64,000 bases of DNA from NCBI RefSeq assembly GCF_003259315.1, contig NZ_QLLT01000016.1, positions 106,413-170,412 on the forward strand. The letters run 5' to 3'. Source of the stretch: Kitasatospora sp. SolWspMP-SS2h (lineage in GTDB: Bacteria > Actinomycetota > Actinomycetes > Streptomycetales > Streptomycetaceae). Made by a program: the position numbers and the translations under genes. Positions 58,956 through 64,000 of the stretch are shown here, one piece after another (position 1 is the stretch's first letter; the number at the start of each line of letters is the position of its first letter). The notes below the pieces were generated by a model that was given only the letters and a program-made list of their open reading frames with translations, searched no databases and was not told the DNA's origin.

Positions 58956-60776
58956 ATGGCTTCTCGTGCACGTGTCCGCGCCCCCGAGCTGGTGGGCGCC
59001 GGTGGATGGCTCAACACAGGCGGCAAGGATCTGTCCCTGGCAGACTTCCGAGGTCGCATTCTGGTACTGGACTTCTGGACCTTCTGCTGCATCAACTGCC
59101 TCCACGTCCTGGACGAGCTCCGGGAGTTGGAGGAGCGGCACCGGGACACCGTGGTGATCGTCGGCGTGCACTCGCCGAAGTTCGTCCACGAGGCCGACCA
59201 CCGGGCGGTGGTGGACGCGGTGGCGCGGTACGAGGTGCACCATCCGGTGCTGGACGATCCGGAGCTGGTGACGTGGAAGCAGTACGCGGTGCGGGCCTGG
59301 CCGACGCTGGTGGTGATCGACCCGGAGGGGTACGTGGTCGCGCAGCACGCCGGGGAGGGGCACGCGCACGCGATCGCGAAGCTGGTGGAGGAGCTGGAGG
59401 CCGAGCACGCGGCGAAGGGGACGCTGCGGCGCGGCGACGGGCCGTACGTGGCGCCCGAGCCGGAGGCGGGGGACCTGCGCTTCCCGGGGAAGGCGGTGCG
59501 GCTGCCGGACGGGCACTACCTGGTCGCGGACTCGGGGCACCACGCGCTGGTGGAGCTGGCCGAGGACGGCGAGCGGGTGGTGCGGCGGATCGGTGACGGC
59601 GTGCGCGGGCTGGTGGACGGGGTCGAGCCGCGGTTCAGCGAGCCGCAGGGGCTGGCGCTGGTGCCGGCGGGCCTCGACCTGGGCTACGACGTGGTGGTGG
59701 CCGACACCGTCAACCACGTGCTGCGCGGCGTCCGGCTGGCGGACGGCCGGGTGACCACGCTGGCCGGCACCGGGAGGCAGTGGTGGCAGGGCTCGCCGAC
59801 CGCGGGCCCGGCCCGCGAGGTGGAGCTGTCCTCGCCGTGGGACGTCGCGTTCTTCGACGGCCGGGTGTGGATCGCGATGGCGGGCGTGCACCAGCTGTGG
59901 TCGTTCGACCCGGCGGTCGGGACGGTCGCCGTCGCGGCGGGCACCACCAACGAGGGCCTGGTGGATGGCCCGGCCGCGGAGGCGTGGTTCGCCCAGCCGT
60001 CCGGCCTGGCGGTGTCCGCGGACGGCGAGCGGCTGTGGGTGGCGGACTCGGAGACCTCCGCGCTGCGCTGGGTCTCGCGTGGAACCGGCGAGGTGCGCAC
60101 CGCCGTCGGCACCGGCCTGTTCGACTTCGGGCACCGGGACGGCGCGGCCGGGCAGGCGCTGCTCCAGCACCCGCTGGGCGTCACCGTGCTCCCGGACGGT
60201 TCGGTGGCCGTCAGCGACACCTACAACCACGCGCTGCGCCGCTACGACCCGGCGACCGGCGAGGTCAGCACGCTGGCCACCGACCTGCGCGAGCCGTCCG
60301 GCGCGGTGGTGGTGGACGGGGACATCGTGGTGGTGGAGTCCGCCCGGCACCGGCTGACCAGGCTGCGGCTGCCCGAGGAGGCGGTCCGGGTCGAGGCCGT
60401 CGCGCACCGCACCCGGCGGGCCGCCACCGAGGTCGCTCCGGGCGCGTTCCGGCTGGACGTGGTGTTCTCCGCGCCGTCCGGCCAGAAGCTGGACGAGCGC
60501 TACGGCCCGTCCACCCGGCTGCTGGTCAGCGCGACGCCGCCGGAGCTGCTGGTGTCGGGCGCGGGCGCGGACAGCGCGCTCGGCCGCGAGCTGGTGCTCT
60601 CCGGCGAGGTGGCCGAGGGCGTGCTGCACGTCTCGGCGATGGCGGCGTCCTGCGACGACGACCCGGCGGTCGAGTACCCGGCCTGCCACGTGCACCAGCA
60701 GGACTGGGGCGTGCCGGTGAAGCTGGTGGCGGGCGGCGCGAGCCGGCTGCCGCTGGTGCTGGCCGGGATGGAGTGA
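58956..60776 (+). CDS. thioredoxin-like/NHL-repeat protein
   Basis: 606 aa. An N-terminal TlpA/thioredoxin-like domain has FWTFCCINCLHVLDELRE (CxxC = CINC) and YAVRAWPTLVVIDPEGYVVA (cis-Pro). NHL beta-propeller repeats follow from about residue 170 (HYLVADSGHHALVELAEDGE; YDVVVADTVNHVLRGVRLAD; QPSGLAVSADGERLWVADSE), then a C-terminal beta domain. Probably cytoplasmic (no signal peptide). ATG 58956 (MASRARVRAPELVG) is the family start; the frame extends to 58902, overlapping fic. Codons before the CxxC are less GC-biased than after it. Confidence 0.92.
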   Translation: MASRARVRAPELVGAGGWLNTGGKDLSLADFRGRILVLDFWTFCCINCLHVLDELRELEERHRDTVVIVGVHSPKFVHEADHRAVVDAVARYEVHHPVLDDPELVTWKQYAVRAWPTLVVIDPEGYVVAQHAGEGHAHAIAKLVEELEAEHAAKGTLRRGDGPYVAPEPEAGDLRFPGKAVRLPDGHYLVADSGHHALVELAEDGERVVRRIGDGVRGLVDGVEPRFSEPQGLALVPAGLDLGYDVVVADTVNHVLRGVRLADGRVTTLAGTGRQWWQGSPTAGPAREVELSSPWDVAFFDGRVWIAMAGVHQLWSFDPAVGTVAVAAGTTNEGLVDGPAAEAWFAQPSGLAVSADGERLWVADSETSALRWVSRGTGEVRTAVGTGLFDFGHRDGAAGQALLQHPLGVTVLPDGSVAVSDTYNHALRRYDPATGEVSTLATDLREPSGAVVVDGDIVVVESARHRLTRLRLPEEAVRVEAVAHRTRRAATEVAPGAFRLDVVFSAPSGQKLDERYGPSTRLLVSATPPELLVSGAGADSALGRELVLSGEVAEGVLHVSAMAASCDDDPAVEYPACHVHQQDWGVPVKLVAGGASRLPLVLAGME

Positions 60777-60782
60777 GACGCG

Positions 60783-60813
60783 GACGGGGGCGGGCCGTCG
60801 GCCCGCCCCCGTC
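60783..60813. terminator. bidirectional terminator
   Basis: Perfect 14-bp stem GACGGGGGCGGGCC / GGCCCGCCCCCGTC with 3-nt loop, between converging genes. Confidence 0.85.
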
Positions 60814-60827
60814 GTCCGGGATGCCGT

Positions 60828-62129
60828 TCAGCCCTCCAGGAACGCCTTGATCGCGCTCGCCAGGTAGTGCGGGTCCTCCGCGCCGCACAGCTCGCGGGCG
60901 GAGTGCATGGACAGCGCCGCGATGCCGCAGTCGACGGTGGTGATGCCGAGCCGGGCCGCGGTGATCGGGCCGATCGTGGTGCCGCAGGGCATCGCGTTGT
61001 TGGAGACGAAGGACTGCCACGGCACGCCGGCCTTCTCGCAGGCGGCGGCGAACACCGCCCGGCCGACCCCGTCGGTGGCGTACCGGTTGTTGACGTTGAC
61101 CTTGAGGATCGGGCCGCCGTTGGGCATCGGGTGGTGGCCGGGCTCGTGCCGCTCGCTGTAGTTGGGGTGCACCGCGTGGCCCATGTCGGAGGAGAGGCAG
61201 ACGGTGCCGGCCAGCGCCCGGGCGCGGTCCTCCAGGGTGCCGCCACGGGCGTGGCAGGAGCGCTCCAGCACGTTCCCCAGCAGCGGGCTCTGCGCGCCGG
61301 TGTCGGACTCGCTGCCGGTCTCCTCGTGGTCGAACGCGGCCAGCACCGGGATGCACGGCAGGTCCGCGCCGGCCTCGGCGACGGCGGCCAGCGCGGCGGT
61401 GGCGGCGTGCACGGACAGCTGGTTGTCCAGCCGCGGCCCGGCCAGCAGTTCGCGGTCGCGGCCCAGGTAGGCGGGCGGCTGCACGTCGTGCGCCATCAGG
61501 TCCCAGCCGGCCACGTCGGCGGCGTCCAGCCCGGCCTTCCCGGCGACGTACTCCAGCAGGGCGCCCTCGGTGGTGCCGCCGATCCCCCAGATCGGCGTCA
61601 GGTGGCGCTGGCGGTCGAGCTTGAGGCCGTCGTTGACCCCGCGGTCGAGGTGGATGGCCAGCTGCGGCACCCGCAGCAGCGGCTCGTCCAGGTGCACCAG
61701 GCGGGTGGTGCCGTCGCGCAGCGCGAGCCGGCCGGAGATCCCGAGGTCCCGGTCGAGCCAGGTGTTGAGCGGGACGCCGCCGTAGATCTCCACGGCGACC
61801 TGCCGCCAGCCGGCCGAGCTGGTGTCCGGGACCGGCTTGACCCGCAGGTTCGGCGAGTCGGTGTGGGTGCCGACCACCCGGTACGGGGTCGCGGCCGTCG
61901 CGTTCGGCGGCACGTACCAGGCCATCAGGGCGCCGCCGCGCACCAGGTAGCGGCCCCCGCCGTCGCCGTCCCACGCGTCCGTCTCGTTGACCCGGCGGAA
62001 GCCGACCCGCTCCAGCCGCTCGGCCGCGCTCGCCACCGCGTGGTACGGCGAGGGGGAGGCCGCGAGGAAGGCGATGAGGTCGTCCGTGTGCTTCCGGTCG
62101 AAGTGGGCCGTTCGGGCGACGGTCGACAT
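60828..62129 (-). CDS. M18-family aminopeptidase
   Basis: 433 aa zinc aminopeptidase removing acidic or other N-terminal residues from peptides, cytoplasmic. M18 landmarks: VVGTHTDSPNLRVKP (first His/Asp metal site), LDNQLSVHAATAAL (bridging Asp), AAFDHEETGSESDTGAQSPL (catalytic Glu), SSDMGHAVHPNY and C-terminal ALSMHSARELCG (His ligand). ATG 62129 has AGGAG upstream. Confidence 0.95.
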   Translation of the reverse strand: MSTVARTAHFDRKHTDDLIAFLAASPSPYHAVASAAERLERVGFRRVNETDAWDGDGGGRYLVRGGALMAWYVPPNATAATPYRVVGTHTDSPNLRVKPVPDTSSAGWRQVAVEIYGGVPLNTWLDRDLGISGRLALRDGTTRLVHLDEPLLRVPQLAIHLDRGVNDGLKLDRQRHLTPIWGIGGTTEGALLEYVAGKAGLDAADVAGWDLMAHDVQPPAYLGRDRELLAGPRLDNQLSVHAATAALAAVAEAGADLPCIPVLAAFDHEETGSESDTGAQSPLLGNVLERSCHARGGTLEDRARALAGTVCLSSDMGHAVHPNYSERHEPGHHPMPNGGPILKVNVNNRYATDGVGRAVFAAACEKAGVPWQSFVSNNAMPCGTTIGPITAARLGITTVDCGIAALSMHSARELCGAEDPHYLASAIKAFLEG

Positions 62130-62343
62130 TTTGCTCCTGGGTAGAGGGCGGGGCGGGCCTGGTGGGGTTGCCGGTCCGCACCATGAGCATATGCCCGTAC
62201 ACGGACAGGGCCGCGGGAAGTCCGCAACGGTGACACAACAGTGAACGGGCCGCGACCCGGCGCCGCTTCCGGGGTGCTCCGGGGCGGCTCGGAGCGGCCC
62301 CGGAGCGCCCCGGGAGCGACTCCGCGCGCCCCCGGAGCGGACG

Positions 62344-62382
62344 ACGCCGCGGGGCCCGGTGGAGTACCGGGCCCCGCGGCGT
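62344..62382 (-). terminator. terminator downstream of acyl-CoA dehydrogenase gene
   Basis: Perfect 17-bp stem ACGCCGCGGGGCCCGGT / ACCGGGCCCCGCGGCGT, loop GGAGT. Confidence 0.88.
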
Positions 62383-62418
62383 GAGGGTGGGTCGGGCGGT
62401 CCTGTGGCGGGCGCCGGG

Positions 62419-64000
62419 TCAGAACGCCTCTTCGGCCAGCTCCATCAGCTCGTTGTCGATGTGCTCGGCGATCTGGCGCTGCGCGGCGGTGGTCGGCAGC
62501 ACGGTGCGGGCGAAGTGCTTGGCCGCGGCGACCTTGCCGCGGTAGAACGGCACGTCCTTCTCGGAGGCGCCGGCCTCCAGCTTGGCGAGCGCGACGGCGG
62601 CCTGGCGCAGCAGCAGCCAGCCGACCACCACGTCGCCGGAGACCAGCAGCAGGCGGGTGGTGTTCTGGCCCACCTTGTACATGTTCTTGACGTCCTGCTC
62701 GACGGACGACAGGTCGGCGATCAGGGTGCCGACGATGGCCTCCAGGTCGCCGGCGGCCTTGGCCAGCAGGTCGCGCTCGGCGGCCAGCTCGGCGCCGCCC
62801 TCGCCGGCGGCCAGGAACTTGGTGATCTGCTCGTTGACGGCGGTCAGCGCCTGGCCGCCGTCCTTGACGATCTTCCGGAAGAAGAAGTCCTGGCCCTGGA
62901 TGGCGGTGGTGCCCTCGTACAGGGTGTCGATCTTGGCGTCCCGGATGTACTGCTCGATCGGGTACTCCTGCAGGTAGCCGGAGCCGCCGAAGGTCTGCAG
63001 CGACTGGGCCAGCTGCTCGTAGGACTTCTCCGAGCCGTAGCCCTTCACGATCGGCAGCAGCAGGTCGTTCAGGCGCTCGGCGGCGGCGTCGTGCTCGCCG
63101 CGCAGGCGGGCGGCCAGCATGTCGTCCTGCACCGAGGCGGTGTAGAGCACCAGGGCGCGCATGCCCTCGGCGTACGCCTTCTGGGTGAGCAGCGAGCGGC
63201 GCACGTCGGGGTGGTGGGTGATGGTGACGCGCGGCGCGGTCTTGTCCATGAACTGCGAGATGTCGGCGCCCTGCACGCGCTCCTTGGCGTACTCCAGCGC
63301 GTTCAGGTAGCCGGTGGACAGGGTGGCGATGGCCTTCGTGCCGACCATCATCCGGGCGAACTCGATGATCTTGAACATCTGGCGGATGCCGTCGACGGTC
63401 TCGCCCAGCAGCCAGCCCTTGGCCGGGTGCTTGGCGCCGAAGGTCATCTCGCAGGTGTTGGACGCCTTGAGGCCCATCTTGTGCTCGACGTTGGTGGCGT
63501 AGGCGCCGTTGCGCTCGCCGAGCTCGCCGGTCTCCCAGTCGAAGTCGAACTTCGGCACGATGTACAGGCCCAGGCCCTTGGTGCCCGGCTTGCCGCCCTC
63601 GGGGCGGGCCAGCACCAGGTGGATGATGTTCTCGGACATGTCGTGCTCGCCCGAGGTGATGAAGCGCTTGACGCCCTCGATGTGCCAGGAGCCGTCCTCC
63701 TGCTTGACCGCCTTGGTGCGGCCGGCGCCCACGTCCGAGCCGGCGTCCGGCTCGGTCAGCACCATGGTGGCGCCCCAGAGGCCCTCGACCATCCGCTGGG
63801 CGACCTTCTGCTGCTCCTCGGTGCCCTCGTCGTAGACGACGCCGGCGAAGGCCGGGCCGGAGGAGTACATCCAGATCGCCGGGTTGGAGCCGAGCACCTG
63901 CTCCGCGTACGCCCAGACCAGGGAGTTCGGGGTGACCTGGCCGCCGATGCCCTCCGGGATGCCCAGGCGCCACCACTCGGCGTCCATGAAGGTCTGGTAG
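62419..64000 (-). CDS. acyl-CoA dehydrogenase (FadE5-like), 5' end beyond window
   Basis: About 527 codons visible and the frame is open at the window edge, so the N-terminus (probably 70-90 residues) is missing. FAD/acyl-CoA contacts MVLTEPDAGSDVGAGRTKA and RFITSGEHD, then QTFGGSGYLQEYPIEQYIRD and IDTLYEGTTAIQGQDFF near the catalytic region. A long C-terminal helical extension (LAAERDLLAKAAGDLEAIVG onward) is typical of FadE5-type enzymes of about 600 aa. First step of fatty-acid beta-oxidation. Confidence 0.95.
   Translation of the reverse strand, partial: YQTFMDAEWWRLGIPEGIGGQVTPNSLVWAYAEQVLGSNPAIWMYSSGPAFAGVVYDEGTEEQQKVAQRMVEGLWGATMVLTEPDAGSDVGAGRTKAVKQEDGSWHIEGVKRFITSGEHDMSENIIHLVLARPEGGKPGTKGLGLYIVPKFDFDWETGELGERNGAYATNVEHKMGLKASNTCEMTFGAKHPAKGWLLGETVDGIRQMFKIIEFARMMVGTKAIATLSTGYLNALEYAKERVQGADISQFMDKTAPRVTITHHPDVRRSLLTQKAYAEGMRALVLYTASVQDDMLAARLRGEHDAAAERLNDLLLPIVKGYGSEKSYEQLAQSLQTFGGSGYLQEYPIEQYIRDAKIDTLYEGTTAIQGQDFFFRKIVKDGGQALTAVNEQITKFLAAGEGGAELAAERDLLAKAAGDLEAIVGTLIADLSSVEQDVKNMYKVGQNTTRLLLVSGDVVVGWLLLRQAAVALAKLEAGASEKDVPFYRGKVAAAKHFARTVLPTTAAQRQIAEHIDNELMELAEEAF

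Overview
This is a chromosomal segment from a high-GC actinomycete of the Streptomycetaceae. The evidence is an almost exclusively G/C third codon position, BldC, a valine dehydrogenase, a DUF3073 protein, a WXG100 pair, and many GTG, TTG and leaderless starts. Streptomyces or Kitasatospora are the likeliest genera. The placement is my inference from gene content, not from a search.

Left flank (1-3560): the 5' part of a DEAD-box RNA helicase, a small lipoprotein, a zincin-type metallopeptidase and a tRNA-Glu / tRNA-Asp / tRNA-Phe cluster.

Integrated element (3517-30412, about 26.9 kb): a mobile element sits in the 3' half of tRNA-Phe. A 45-bp perfect direct repeat (attL 3517-3561, attR 30368-30412) marks its ends. 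Just inside both ends lie twin copies of TGACGCCAAC spaced 12 bp apart, which look like integrase arm sites. The element carries a tyrosine integrase and Xis, an XRE-type regulator, and a duplicated 44-bp promoter/leader block facing outward toward both the int operon and the replication operon. It also has a DnaC-like helicase loader, a DUF2637 membrane protein, MobC and an HUH-type relaxase, but no visible TraB/FtsK translocase. It therefore looks mobilizable rather than self-transmissible.

Element cargo (14176-30178): a TrpRS gene (trpS) faces a four-gene operon encoding a TrpD-like phosphoribosyltransferase, a second divergent TrpRS-like protein, a Rossmann SDR and an FAD amine/amino-acid oxidase. 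Divergent from that operon is an HTH-P-loop kinase plus a small kinase. These are followed by an imine reductase-like oxidoreductase, a HAD phosphatase, a decayed XRE regulator, a Nudix hydrolase and a 1,623-residue single-polypeptide (type ISP) restriction-modification enzyme. The tryptophan-machinery look-alike cassette is the best candidate here for an undescribed system. One reading is a pathway that makes a tryptophan- or tryptophanyl-adenylate-like product, with trpS as the self-resistant target.

Right flank (30413-64000): ordinary chromosome with some accessory islets. In order it holds a Uma2 nuclease; fused remnants of a TetR and a VOC gene; a TetR gene divergent from a small membrane protein; a GT2 glycosyltransferase; an XRE / ImmA-IrrE protease / MAB_1171c-like membrane protein / MpaB-like operon; a PGPGW protein; a WXG100 + NlpC/P60 pair; and hrpA. 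Then come a second tRNA-Asp, bldC, valine dehydrogenase, the purine genes purM, purF and purA, a DAG-kinase-like gene, small membrane and LOR proteins, two APH-type kinases, a frameshifted acyltransferase, a Fic-protein islet inserted in a thioredoxin/NHL gene, an M18 aminopeptidase and a FadE5-like acyl-CoA dehydrogenase that runs off the window.
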